Part shown: one piece after another, positions 37,453 through 46,745 of the stretch
Position numbering within the stretch: the stretch's first letter is position 1
Layout of the letters: every line of letters begins with the position of its first letter
From: Clostridia bacterium
GTDB lineage: Bacteria; Bacillota; Clostridia; Oscillospirales; CAG-272
DNA: 64,000 bases
Reading direction: 5' to 3'
Assembly: GCA_017481495.1 (NCBI GenBank)
Contig: JAFUPC010000065.1
Span: 1-64,000, forward strand
Translations under genes and position numbers: made by a program
Notes under the pieces: model-generated
Databases searched by the model: none
The model's input: the letters and a program-made list of their open reading frames with translations, nothing else
What the model was told of the DNA's origin: nothing

Positions 37453-38505
37453 TTAACCGACGATACCGGAACGTTCGATACCCTGAACCAAGTATCTCTG
37501 ACCGAACAGGTATACGACAATCAGGGGAGCGATAACCAGCAGACCGCAGGTATTTCTGATAGCAGAGATGTAGAGGTCACCGGCAGCAAATTCCGTATCA
37601 AGAGACTTGGGCGTCATGATGATGTCGGGCATCAGCTTCATACCGGAGCTGGTGAAGAAGACGGTCGTGTAGAAGTCATCGGTCCACTGCCAGCAGAACG
37701 CAAACAGGAAGATCGTGATCATCATCGGGATGGACAGCGGAATGATGATTCTGAAGTAGGTCATCATGGTGCCGCAACCGTCCAGATATGCGGATTCTTC
37801 GAGTTCGTCCGGGACACCGCGGTAGAACTGTCTCATCATGAAGATGTAGAGTCCGTTTCTGTATGCCAGACCGGTGAGGGACAGAAGTGCGAGCGGCCAG
37901 TAGGAGTTGTTCAGGTTGATGGAGGTGAAGCTGAGAAGCTCGATGCTTTCAGAAACACCGCCGCCCAAGAAGTTGAAGATACCGAGAATATCGAAGTATC
38001 TGAACTTCATGAACATGGAGAGCTGGAGCGTCTGGTGCGGGATGACCATCGTGAGGACAACCAGCAGGAACAGAAGACCCGAACCTCTGAACTTGAACTT
38101 TGCAAAACCGTAACCGATGAGGGAGCAGATGAATGTCTGGACAACGCCGCAGAACAGGGAGAGTGCGAGGGTGTTCAAGCAGGCTTCCCAGTAACCGGAT
38201 TCCTCGATAATCGCTTTATAGGTATCGAGGGTGGGGTACTTCGGAATGTACTTGACGGTGACGTCGATGAAGTCGTCGGGGCTCATGAAGGAACCCGTGA
38301 TCTTGGAGAAGAACGGCATCAGGACGACGTAAGCCAGACCGATGAGAAGAACGTAACGGAAAATTGCCCATACAACGCTGACAACGAAGCTGCCGGAAAG
38401 ATACTTGATACGCATTCTTTCCTTTTTGGAGGTACGGTCGAATTCCACACGAATGGAGTTTTTGGTCTCCTTCATGACTTTCGGTGCTGTATTCTGAGAA
38501 TTCAT
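37453..38505 (-). CDS. Carbohydrate ABC transporter permease (MalG-like), pair 2
   Basis: 350 residues with about six membrane segments. The inner-membrane-permease EAA loop appears as EESAYLDGCGTMMTYFRIIIPLSIPM. The N-terminus carries an extended charged region (about 35 residues) before the first segment. It pairs with the MalF-like gene 18 nt upstream. AAGGAGG precedes the ATG. It is the last of seven genes in the operon. No ATPase is encoded here, so a shared MsmK-type ATPase elsewhere is probably required. Confidence 0.92.
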   Translation of the reverse strand: MNSQNTAPKVMKETKNSIRVEFDRTSKKERMRIKYLSGSFVVSVVWAIFRYVLLIGLAYVVLMPFFSKITGSFMSPDDFIDVTVKYIPKYPTLDTYKAIIEESGYWEACLNTLALSLFCGVVQTFICSLIGYGFAKFKFRGSGLLFLLVVLTMVIPHQTLQLSMFMKFRYFDILGIFNFLGGGVSESIELLSFTSINLNNSYWPLALLSLTGLAYRNGLYIFMMRQFYRGVPDELEESAYLDGCGTMMTYFRIIIPLSIPMMITIFLFAFCWQWTDDFYTTVFFTSSGMKLMPDIIMTPKSLDTEFAAGDLYISAIRNTCGLLVIAPLIVVYLFGQRYLVQGIERSGIVG

Positions 38506-38523
38506 TACATGTGCCTCCTTTCT

Positions 38524-39510
38524 TTAGCGTTCCTGTCGCTGATAGAACGTGTATGCGGAGAGCACACCGGCTACAGCGGCAATGATGAGCATGACGATGA
38601 TGAAGTACATCCAGGACATTGCAGAGGAGAGGACGTTACCGCTCGGCTGGTCATAGACCTGATCGATGTAGTTCATAACCTGGTTATCTGCGGATGTAAA
38701 CGCGTCAATGACCGTATAGACGGTATTGACCAGAATCATCGGGGAAATCATCGGGAGAGTGATCTTCCAGAATGTTTCCCACTGGGTCGCGCCGTCGATG
38801 GAGCAGGACTCGTAGATCGCAGGGGAGATGGACTGCAGTGCTGCAAGGAAGATCAGCATCTGGACACCGGAACGGTTGACAATGTCATAAATGTCATTGA
38901 CCAGGCCGACAACGTAGTTGAGCAGCTCTTCACCGATGACCATGTTCTGGAACAAACGCTGAATGTCCATCGCGTTGATAATTTCTGTGGATGTGCTTGT
39001 GGTACCTTCGCCCATATCAACGGCGGAGGTGTCGCTCATGTAGGAGAGCATCTGGTTGGACTGGTCGATCTTGTCAATCAGACCGGTGGAAAGAATGACC
39101 GGGATGAAGAAGATCGCGCGGAATGCGGCACGGCCAACCATCTTTGCATTCATCATAACTGCCATGAAAAGCGAGAAAATGACGATTGCAGGAATATCGA
39201 AAATCAGCTGCTTGATACCGGAGGTCAGCGTCGTTACGAACGTGGAGTCAACGAACAGCGCTTCCTGATAGTTCTCAAGACCGACCCAGGTCAGACGGTA
39301 GCCGCCGCCCGTGACGATGTTGATCTTCGTGAAGCTGTACAGAATGGAGTCGTAAACAATCGGAGCGTAAATGATGACAAAGCCGATGATGAAGGGGAGC
39401 ACGAATACCCAACCCATTCTTGACTTCTTGGCATCAAGAGAGGCTACTTTTTTCTTTTTCTTCTTGGGAGCTGCGGTCATTGCCTGCGGCGCCTGCTGAA
39501 CATTATTCAT
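38524..39510 (-). CDS. Sugar ABC transporter permease (MalF-like), pair 2
   Basis: 328 residues. A basic N-terminus (APKKKKKKVASLDAKK) is followed by about six membrane segments and the EAA loop YESCSIDGATQWETFWKITLPMISPM. Compared with pair 1 it has a long extra loop (about residues 160-210, with TSAVDMGEGTTSTSTEI and QRLFQNMVIGEELLNYV), which could face the cell exterior and contact a partner. Start at the ATG at 39510 after AGAGGTG, rather than the GTG overlapping that site. Confidence 0.9.
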   Translation of the reverse strand: MNNVQQAPQAMTAAPKKKKKKVASLDAKKSRMGWVFVLPFIIGFVIIYAPIVYDSILYSFTKINIVTGGGYRLTWVGLENYQEALFVDSTFVTTLTSGIKQLIFDIPAIVIFSLFMAVMMNAKMVGRAAFRAIFFIPVILSTGLIDKIDQSNQMLSYMSDTSAVDMGEGTTSTSTEIINAMDIQRLFQNMVIGEELLNYVVGLVNDIYDIVNRSGVQMLIFLAALQSISPAIYESCSIDGATQWETFWKITLPMISPMILVNTVYTVIDAFTSADNQVMNYIDQVYDQPSGNVLSSAMSWMYFIIVMLIIAAVAGVLSAYTFYQRQER

Positions 39511-39528
39511 GAATTGCACCTCTCATTC

Positions 39529-42500
39529 TTAGTTGATTCTGAGGAAGCTGAGGGGTTCGATGGTGTAGGTCACATCATCTGCTTCGTCCTCGGTTCCCAT
39601 GTCTTCGGTGATAGTAACAGCGAAGTTGTTGTAGTTGAGGTAGAAGTACGTACCGCCCTCGTATTCAACGCGGACAGTCTTACCGTTATCAACAAGCGTT
39701 CTGCTTGGGATGTCGATAATGACTTCATCTTCCACTTCTTCGAGACCTTCCATATCGTCCTCTTCGGAAGCTTCAGCATCTTCGGTATCTTCTTCCTTAG
39801 CTGCTTCTTCTTCGGCTACTTCCTCACCTTCAGCGGCTTCGCTATCTGCATCGTCGGACTTGTTGAAGAGATCTTCAAGACCTTCTTCTTCAAGTGCCTG
39901 CTGCTTCTTGGCATCTTCTTCAGCCTGCTGCTGTGCAAGTTCTTCTTTCAGACGTTCGATTTCCACATTGAGCTCTTCAAGTTCTTCTTCGCTCATGACA
40001 CGGTGTGCCTCAACGAATTCGTGGTCTACGATGAGCTTGGTCTGGAGATCTTTTGTTGCATCGTTCAGTCTGGTGTATGCATCAACAAGGTCTTCATACC
40101 AGATATCGAAGTCGATGGAGTAGTACTTGGAGAAGTCACCATTGATCTTCAGCTTTTCGGTGTTCTGATAGGAGAGCTGGAAGTAGATAGCCGCGCCGTT
40201 TTCGATTGCTTTGAGGATCTGGTATTCCATATCACCGGCGTTGTTCATTGCCATACCGGCAAAGTTGACATAACCGTGGAGAACCATACCCATGAACGGA
40301 ATCGTTTCGGAGGTGTTCAGATATTCGGAAGAATCCAGCGGGACATTCAAAATATCGGTGACATAAGGCCATGCGTAGTAGTTACCTGCATCGGTCATGA
40401 CATTGCCGTATTCTTCTTTGATTCTCTGGAGGAGTTCCACCGTGTACTCCTTGTTGTCCTCACGATGGTAAGGATCCTTCTTATCGAAGTCGGAGTTCAG
40501 ATATTCGCCAAGCGTACTGACGGAGATACCGATCGGATTCAGCTTGGAGTAATTGTTTGTAAAGGTATCGTAGAAGTGATCGTAGTATGCGGGAGAAATT
40601 GCCAGGTAGTAGGAACCGTTATACTGCTGATACAGCGGATCATACTCACGGATTCTCGCGTACTTGGTATTCATCGTCTTGATGATATGCTGTCTCTTGT
40701 TGAGACCATCGAAAATGGTATTTTCGGCTGCATCTGCCCAGACAAAGTCGAAGTCCGGATAAACGCCGATTCCCTTTTCGGTTGCATACTGCATGAAATC
40801 GGTGAAGCCTTCTGCGCCGCCGACGCTCTTTTCTACGTCAGCTTTGTAAGGAACGGTATACCACAGACCGCCGTTGAAATAACCGGTCAGCTTGTAGTTG
40901 ATATTGGTGATGCCCGATGCGTTGAGCTGTTCGGTCATCGTTTTGAGGTCTTCAAACGTGGTCAGAGGAGTATCGATATCGACCGGGAAAGAAAGGATCT
41001 TTTCCTGAGTGACAACGGAGCCAAAGGTTTCGATGTACAGCGGAATATCCGCTTCGACATCATCGGCGGTCAGACGGGTCAAAACACCGATGTCCTCAAA
41101 GTAGTCGCGTGCGACATTGACCATGCCCACATAAGTGGTCTCATAGAATTCGCCTTCCGACAGACCTGCTGCTTCCGCATATGCGGTATCATTCAGCATG
41201 GTGTAGCGGATGGTATAGTCACCAGTATACTTACGCTTGGAGGTGACGGTCCACATAGCGGAGCCTGCACCGCTGACTGCGTCTGCGATGTCGTAGGTGT
41301 CGCGCTGTCTGGGCACCAGAGTTGTGTATACGGTGTCAAAGTTTGAGGTACGGCCGCCGGTTTCTGTGGAAATGGAAGCCATTGCTTCGCCGTCTTCGAT
41401 GATGGCAAAGAAACCTCTGTCTTCATAAGTGTATGTCTTTTCGATCTTACGTTCAACAGCATCGTAAATCCATTCGCCCCAGATATTCTGGTAAGGCTCA
41501 CGTTCGACGTTGACAATCTTGGACGTAACTTCCGCATAATTTTCTACGATACCATAGACAGGCATACGGACGGATTCCTGGTGTTCGCCCGAAATTTCAT
41601 AGAATGCGTAGTCCTGTCCGTAAATCTTACCGGTGACGGTCTTACCGGACAGTGCTGCAAAGTCCTCGAATCTGACGATGGTACCGGAGCCGTCAGGCAG
41701 TAACAGGAAACCTTCGTTTTCGTAGGAACCGCATCCGAAATAGGGGAGAACCTGAATGTTGGTCAGCTGATAAGCAGTATCGTCAAAACGGAGACCGTTG
41801 ACGGGGAATCTGACACGGAGCGTACCGTCTTCCAGGTAGTATTCCAGTGCCATCTTGAACAGTGCGGGAGCTCTGTTGGAGCCTTCATACTCGGTCAGGG
41901 AGTGGTCGTAGTCCAATTCATCGTAGGTGTAGGTCGTGCAGTATTCGAGAATGTAACCTTCGATGAGGTTCAGCTCACGGTCGGTTGCATACGGGTCGAA
42001 GACGTAAACGGCCATCTTCTGCGTGATGGGGAACGTTGCCATCATTTCCTTGACACCGCGGTCCGTCAGGGACGGATCATCGGGGTCCTTGAGGGAGTAG
42101 AACGCGTTCATCTTCTTGAGGACGAACTCGTTGCCCTGCATATTGGCAAGAATCTGTTCTTCAAAACGGCTCTTTTCGATCATCTGCGGAACCAGTTTTC
42201 TGGTTTCTTCACGACCGATGGAGTATTCCACACGGATACCGTTTTTGATGTTCTTGACCTTGATCTGTCCGCGGTCTGCAGCTTCCGTGTAGCTGTAGTA
42301 GGTGGATTCCTTGTCGTTGTCAAGATACTTGACAATAACCTGGGACATCAGCTTTGCTTTGGTGTCGCTGGAAGCTGCCTGCTTGACGGTGTTTAAGTTG
42401 TAGGGGTTGGAGAACAGCGCCTGCTTGACAACATTGTCGTAGTATGCGACTTCACCCGAGTAAGCATCTACAAACAAGGTGTAGCGGCCGTCCTCGGAGG

Positions 42501-42690
42501 TGACCATCGGCGTCATGGTAGCCAGCTTTTCGTCGGCTGTCTTGAACTCCTCGGTCAGGTAGTCAATGGTGGAGCCCTCTTCTTCCACTTCCTCTTCCTC
42601 CGCATCGGCTGCGGAGATGGGGAGCACCGTCAGGGTGCTGAGCAGCATCAGGAGTGCCAGAAATCCGGAAAGCAATCTAAATTTTTTCAT
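39529..42690 (-). CDS. Secreted DUF5696 protein with barrel-like core and acidic coiled-coil insertion
   Basis: 1053 residues. Signal peptide (cut near ISAADA), an acidic stretch, a beta-rich region (about 40-560) that includes LLLPDGSGTIVRFEDF, then a region of about 600-860 resembling a TIM-barrel glycosidase fold: INYKLTGYFNGGLWYT, GVYPDFDFVWAD and ISVSTLGEYLNSDF. Residues about 885-990 are a coiled coil (SEEELEELNVEIERLKEEL) followed by a very acidic stretch. A short beta-rich end closes it (GGTYFYLNYNNFAV). DUF5696 proteins are typical members of such ABC clusters; no activity is established to my knowledge. There is no cell-wall anchor. Confidence 0.75.
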   Translation of the reverse strand: MKKFRLLSGFLALLMLLSTLTVLPISAADAEEEEVEEEGSTIDYLTEEFKTADEKLATMTPMVTSEDGRYTLFVDAYSGEVAYYDNVVKQALFSNPYNLNTVKQAASSDTKAKLMSQVIVKYLDNDKESTYYSYTEAADRGQIKVKNIKNGIRVEYSIGREETRKLVPQMIEKSRFEEQILANMQGNEFVLKKMNAFYSLKDPDDPSLTDRGVKEMMATFPITQKMAVYVFDPYATDRELNLIEGYILEYCTTYTYDELDYDHSLTEYEGSNRAPALFKMALEYYLEDGTLRVRFPVNGLRFDDTAYQLTNIQVLPYFGCGSYENEGFLLLPDGSGTIVRFEDFAALSGKTVTGKIYGQDYAFYEISGEHQESVRMPVYGIVENYAEVTSKIVNVEREPYQNIWGEWIYDAVERKIEKTYTYEDRGFFAIIEDGEAMASISTETGGRTSNFDTVYTTLVPRQRDTYDIADAVSGAGSAMWTVTSKRKYTGDYTIRYTMLNDTAYAEAAGLSEGEFYETTYVGMVNVARDYFEDIGVLTRLTADDVEADIPLYIETFGSVVTQEKILSFPVDIDTPLTTFEDLKTMTEQLNASGITNINYKLTGYFNGGLWYTVPYKADVEKSVGGAEGFTDFMQYATEKGIGVYPDFDFVWADAAENTIFDGLNKRQHIIKTMNTKYARIREYDPLYQQYNGSYYLAISPAYYDHFYDTFTNNYSKLNPIGISVSTLGEYLNSDFDKKDPYHREDNKEYTVELLQRIKEEYGNVMTDAGNYYAWPYVTDILNVPLDSSEYLNTSETIPFMGMVLHGYVNFAGMAMNNAGDMEYQILKAIENGAAIYFQLSYQNTEKLKINGDFSKYYSIDFDIWYEDLVDAYTRLNDATKDLQTKLIVDHEFVEAHRVMSEEELEELNVEIERLKEELAQQQAEEDAKKQQALEEEGLEDLFNKSDDADSEAAEGEEVAEEEAAKEEDTEDAEASEEDDMEGLEEVEDEVIIDIPSRTLVDNGKTVRVEYEGGTYFYLNYNNFAVTITEDMGTEDEADDVTYTIEPLSFLRIN

Positions 42691-42706
42691 TTTTAACTCC
42701 TTTCCG

Positions 42707-44845
42707 TTATAATCTATACGAAATTTCAACAACGATTGCCGATACGAAGGAGACGATGTTATTTGCAAGACCGGAGAACAGAATTGCAATAAACATGATG
42801 AACGCCATACCGACGATCGTGCACACGCACATGATAATGTTCTTACCGAAGCTGTAGTCGTGAGTGACCTGCGTGCCGAATACGATCAGAAGACCGACCC
42901 AGACAAAGGAGAAAGTGAGCAGGAGGTTCAGGATGGAAACTTCGTTCAGCGTCAGGAAGTGCGTGCAGATGGTGACGGGGAACATGAACAGCGGGATCGG
43001 AACCAGCGCGTAGCCCGTTGCGATAAAGATGTCCTTGAAGGAACCTTCACCGTCGAACAGCGTGGTAAGACACCAGTTCGCAGCTGCCCACAGCAGGAAC
43101 GGAACCATGACAGAGGTCAGCGTTGCGATAATGTTCAGGTAAGAGTTGTAGGGGTTGACGAGGTAGGAAGAACCGACCGACTTGTAGGTGAACGCGAGAA
43201 TGGTTGCGCCGATCCAGAAGAACGCGCCGCGGACGGAACCGCGCTTCTCGTGCTTCAGATCCCAGAAACCGTCAAACGGATGGAAAATAATCCAGAAGCC
43301 GTACAGAATTTCTTCCCAGAAAGTACGCTTGCCGACCTTGGTGTGACCCTTGATGTTGACTTTTCCTGCGTACTTGAAGAACATGGAGTAAGCTACAATG
43401 ACAACGACGACGACAAGGATAACGACCCAAACATACTGCTTTACCCAATCCTGACGCCACATTGCAAAGGCATCGGAATAGTTCGTGGTATCATATGCGG
43501 ACTTGAAGTATTCCATTGCTTCTTCGTACTGGCCTTCGCGGTACAGAGCCTGACCGATACCGATGTACGCTTCGTCGAAGTTGGAGTTTCTCTGCAGGAC
43601 ATTCGTCCAGTCGTCCAGAGCAAGGTCGTACTGTCTTTCTCTGTTGTGCTGGATTGCTGTCAGCAGAAGGTTTCCGTATTCGGTTCTCTTGTAAACCGTG
43701 ATGTTGTTCGCGGTTTTGTCGAGAACGAGAATGTCGGTACCCTTATAAGCGATTGCCTGAATGGAAGAAAGGTTACCGGTCTGCATACCGGAGTCGCCGA
43801 AGATGAACAGAAGCGAACCTTCTTCATCGTAGGTATAGATCTTCTGTCTCTTTTCGTCGATGATGGACCAAGTACCCTGCGGGCCGAGAGCGACGTCGAT
43901 GATCTTGGATGCACCGGAAATGTCGTTGTCGGACGCGCCTGCGTTCATGACGGAAACTTCACCGCCAGGGGCGAAGAAGCCGTTTCTCTTCAGAATATCG
44001 GAACCTGCGGTGTTGAGCTTTTTGACGGGAGCGTTGCCGGCATCTTTGGACCGGATGGCAGCCTGCTGAGCAGACTCATCAATGGAAGATGTGGTAACGT
44101 AGATAAAACCGTCTTTATCAATGGTGATGTTGTTGAACTCGGTGGAGACATACTGAGTAGAAGTCTCTCTCTGTTCCTTGGTCTGTATCTTTCTCCACAG
44201 GATTTCCAGCGCAGAAATGTTGACCTGCTGAGCACCGATAAAGCCGGTGAACTCGCCGTCGGGACCGATGGAAATGACACCCATGTAGGTGGTGGAGGAG
44301 ACGATGTACATTCTTCCCGCTGCGTCTACCGCCAGTGCGACCGGCTTGTAGATGGAGTTCTCAGGGAAGACATCGGAACGGGGTTCTTCGACCGTGCTGA
44401 CATATTCGCCTTCAAGGTCGAACAGGACGATACGGTTGTTGTCGGTGTCTGCGACATAGATGTATTCATCGGTGACGAACACACCCTGGCAGTTAAGCAG
44501 AGAGTCCGGAACACCCTGATCGTTGGTGAATTCGGAAATCTCGAACTTGTACTGAAGGTTTCTGTTGCAGACAATGATTCTGTTGTTGGTGGCATCGGCA
44601 ATGTAAACATTGTCTTTGTCATCCACAAACAGGTCACGCGGGGAGTCCATCGGCTTTGCTTCGTCAAGACCCATAGCCGCGGAATCTACGATCTGGTCGG
44701 GAGTATACGCATCGGGAGATGCTGCATACATACCGTCGATGTCGTAGGTGTAAGTGGAGTACGGTGTGATTGCCGCAACGGACAAGGTACCGAACACCAT
44801 GAGAAGCGCCATTACGAGGGTAACGAGCTTTGCAATATTCTTCAT
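42707..44845 (-). CDS. NHL-repeat/TPR/Yip1-domain membrane fusion protein
   Basis: 712 residues. A signal-like N-terminus is followed by NHL-type beta-propeller repeats (about 60-390), with PRDLFVDDKDNVYIADATNNRI, CQGVFVTDEYIYVADTDNNRI and ALAVDAAGRMYIVS. A TPR-like pair follows (about 400-460: YDLALDDWTNVLQRNSNFDEAYIGIGQALY). One transmembrane segment comes near 470-490, then a Yip1-like domain with about five more segments (about 520-712). The propeller and TPR should lie outside the cell. It sits between the two permease pairs. It may act as a scaffold or sensor for the import machine; this is inference. Confidence 0.8.
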   Translation of the reverse strand: MKNIAKLVTLVMALLMVFGTLSVAAITPYSTYTYDIDGMYAASPDAYTPDQIVDSAAMGLDEAKPMDSPRDLFVDDKDNVYIADATNNRIIVCNRNLQYKFEISEFTNDQGVPDSLLNCQGVFVTDEYIYVADTDNNRIVLFDLEGEYVSTVEEPRSDVFPENSIYKPVALAVDAAGRMYIVSSTTYMGVISIGPDGEFTGFIGAQQVNISALEILWRKIQTKEQRETSTQYVSTEFNNITIDKDGFIYVTTSSIDESAQQAAIRSKDAGNAPVKKLNTAGSDILKRNGFFAPGGEVSVMNAGASDNDISGASKIIDVALGPQGTWSIIDEKRQKIYTYDEEGSLLFIFGDSGMQTGNLSSIQAIAYKGTDILVLDKTANNITVYKRTEYGNLLLTAIQHNRERQYDLALDDWTNVLQRNSNFDEAYIGIGQALYREGQYEEAMEYFKSAYDTTNYSDAFAMWRQDWVKQYVWVVILVVVVVIVAYSMFFKYAGKVNIKGHTKVGKRTFWEEILYGFWIIFHPFDGFWDLKHEKRGSVRGAFFWIGATILAFTYKSVGSSYLVNPYNSYLNIIATLTSVMVPFLLWAAANWCLTTLFDGEGSFKDIFIATGYALVPIPLFMFPVTICTHFLTLNEVSILNLLLTFSFVWVGLLIVFGTQVTHDYSFGKNIIMCVCTIVGMAFIMFIAILFSGLANNIVSFVSAIVVEISYRL

Positions 44846-44862
44846 ATTCTTTTACCCTCCTC

Positions 44863-45738
44863 TTAGTCTTTCATACCGGACGAGCCCATTGTTTCGATGA
44901 TGTTGGACTGCGTGATGACAAAGACGGCGATCGGGACGATCATCATGACGACCGTGGAAGCCGCACCGGCACCTGCACGAACGATACCACCGGAAAGAAT
45001 CTGGCTGATGGCGTAGTTGAATGTCTTTAATTCTTCGGAATAGATGTAAATGGAAGTACCGGAGTTCCACAGACCCTGGAACGAGTACACGATCAGCGTC
45101 AGCCAAGCGGGCTTGACCATCGGCATCGCAATCGTCAGGAAGGTTCTGAATTCGCTTGCGCCGTCAAGTCTTGCGGACTCGAGGACCGCATCGGAGACGG
45201 AGGATTCCATAAACTGTTTCATCAGGTACAGACCCATCGTGGAAGCGAAGGTCGGAACGATGATGGCGAGATAGGAGTCAACCCAGCCGAGTGCCGTCAT
45301 AACGATGAAGTTACAGATGGAAGTGACGGTGGAGTTGAACATCAGGGAGAGGACGATGGTCTGGAAGAAGAACTCACGTCCGGGGAATTTGATTTTTGCG
45401 AGTGCGTAAGCTGCCAGAGAGGACAGAATCAGGTTACCGCCGGTACCGACAACAGAAATGAGGATCGTGTTGAAGATATAACGGGAGAACGGAACCCAGG
45501 ATGTACTCATCAGGCGGAGGAGGTCACCGAAGTTCTTGAGTGTCGGGTTGACAACATAGAATCTCGGCGGGAAGACCCACAGCTCATCAAGAGGCTTGAG
45601 AGACTGCATGACCGCGTAAATCATCGGGAGAAACATGAAAGCGCCCAGAAGTACGAGGAAGAACGTAATGCCGGCGTCACCGCCCGCAGAACGGTTGAGG
45701 ACAACTTTATGATTTCTTGTTCTTAATTTTTTGCTCAT
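44863..45738 (-). CDS. Carbohydrate ABC transporter permease (MalG-like), pair 1
   Basis: 291 residues with six membrane segments. The EAA loop is LESARLDGASEFRTFLTIAMPMVKPA. It starts at an ATG 1 nt after the upstream permease stop, with AGGTGGG inside that gene, so the two are translationally coupled. It forms a complete permease pair with the preceding gene, distinct from the second pair at the far end of the operon. Confidence 0.93.
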   Translation of the reverse strand: MSKKLRTRNHKVVLNRSAGGDAGITFFLVLLGAFMFLPMIYAVMQSLKPLDELWVFPPRFYVVNPTLKNFGDLLRLMSTSWVPFSRYIFNTILISVVGTGGNLILSSLAAYALAKIKFPGREFFFQTIVLSLMFNSTVTSICNFIVMTALGWVDSYLAIIVPTFASTMGLYLMKQFMESSVSDAVLESARLDGASEFRTFLTIAMPMVKPAWLTLIVYSFQGLWNSGTSIYIYSEELKTFNYAISQILSGGIVRAGAGAASTVVMMIVPIAVFVITQSNIIETMGSSGMKD

Positions 45739-45739
45739 A

Positions 45740-46702
45740 TTACTGTCCCACCTTCGAAAGCACTTTCTTGACAAGGGCGTTTGCACCGACCATCATGAAG
45801 AACAGAATCGTAGCGATTGCTGACGAATAACCGACCTCAAATCGCTGTCCGCCATAGTCTTCGAGGTGATGCATGATCGTGTGTGCTGCATAGTCAACGG
45901 ACGGGAATCCGCAGAGCGCCGTAACGATACCACCGAAACCGAAAGAACCGGTGATTGCCATGACGGCACCGAACATCAGCTGCGGCTTCATGACCGGCAG
46001 TGTGATGTACCAGAGCTCCTGCCATCTGTTCTTGATACCGTCAACGGCAGCCGCTTCGTAAAGGCTCTTATCGACGGTCTGGAGACCTGCGATAAAGGAA
46101 AGGAATGCGGTACCGAGAGAGGTCCACAGAGCGACGACGATACAGAGGGGCATAACGTAGGAAGCATTCTTGAACCACTGAACCGGCTCCGTGAGGAAAC
46201 CAAGTTCAAGCAGCCAACCGTTGACCCAACCATAGGAGTCACCGGAGAACAGGGTACCCCAGATGGTGTACACCTGACCGGAAATGGACGGTGCGTAGAA
46301 GACCAGCGTGACAACTGCACGGATCTTCGGGGGAATTTCGTTGATAAACCATGCAACGAGGAACGACAAGAGATACGATACGGGACCTGTAATCGCGGCG
46401 AAGATAAAGGTATTCTTTACCGCAAGCAGGAAGATATCGTCATCCAGGAAGAGTCGGATGTAGTTGTCGAGACCGACGAACACCGGCGGTTCCAGCATGT
46501 TGAATGTCGTGAAGCCCAGGAAAATGGACAGAAGGACGGGGAGAATCGTGAACGTAAGGAAGATGATGTAGAACGGAGCAAGCATCAGATAACCGACGTA
46601 GTTCCTCTTCATTTCCTTGAGTGTCCACTGCATCATCGTCATGTCCTTGCGGGCAACCGGCTTTTTGACATCTTCTGTCTTTGCAGCCGTATTCTGTGAC
46701 AT
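45740..46702 (-). CDS. Sugar ABC transporter permease (MalF-like), pair 1
   Basis: 320 residues with six membrane segments. The EAA loop is YEAAAVDGIKNRWQELWYITLPVMKPQ. The N-terminus is charged and cytoplasmic (KKPVARKDMTMMQW). Start at 46702, 8 nt after AAGGAG; a GTG three codons earlier overlaps that site. It is 43 nt downstream of the solute-binding protein gene and is probably its main translocation partner. Confidence 0.93.
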   Translation of the reverse strand: MSQNTAAKTEDVKKPVARKDMTMMQWTLKEMKRNYVGYLMLAPFYIIFLTFTILPVLLSIFLGFTTFNMLEPPVFVGLDNYIRLFLDDDIFLLAVKNTFIFAAITGPVSYLLSFLVAWFINEIPPKIRAVVTLVFYAPSISGQVYTIWGTLFSGDSYGWVNGWLLELGFLTEPVQWFKNASYVMPLCIVVALWTSLGTAFLSFIAGLQTVDKSLYEAAAVDGIKNRWQELWYITLPVMKPQLMFGAVMAITGSFGFGGIVTALCGFPSVDYAAHTIMHHLEDYGGQRFEVGYSSAIATILFFMMVGANALVKKVLSKVGQ

Positions 46703-46745
46703 GTGATTCACTCCTTATTTTCAGATTTTTGGGAATCGAATGGAA

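Noticed and set aside
37444..44866. Very long rightward frames (659, 610 and 668 codons) opposite the import operon
   Set aside because: Antisense shadows of permease, DUF5696 and NHL genes that carry clear family motifs and ribosome-binding sites.
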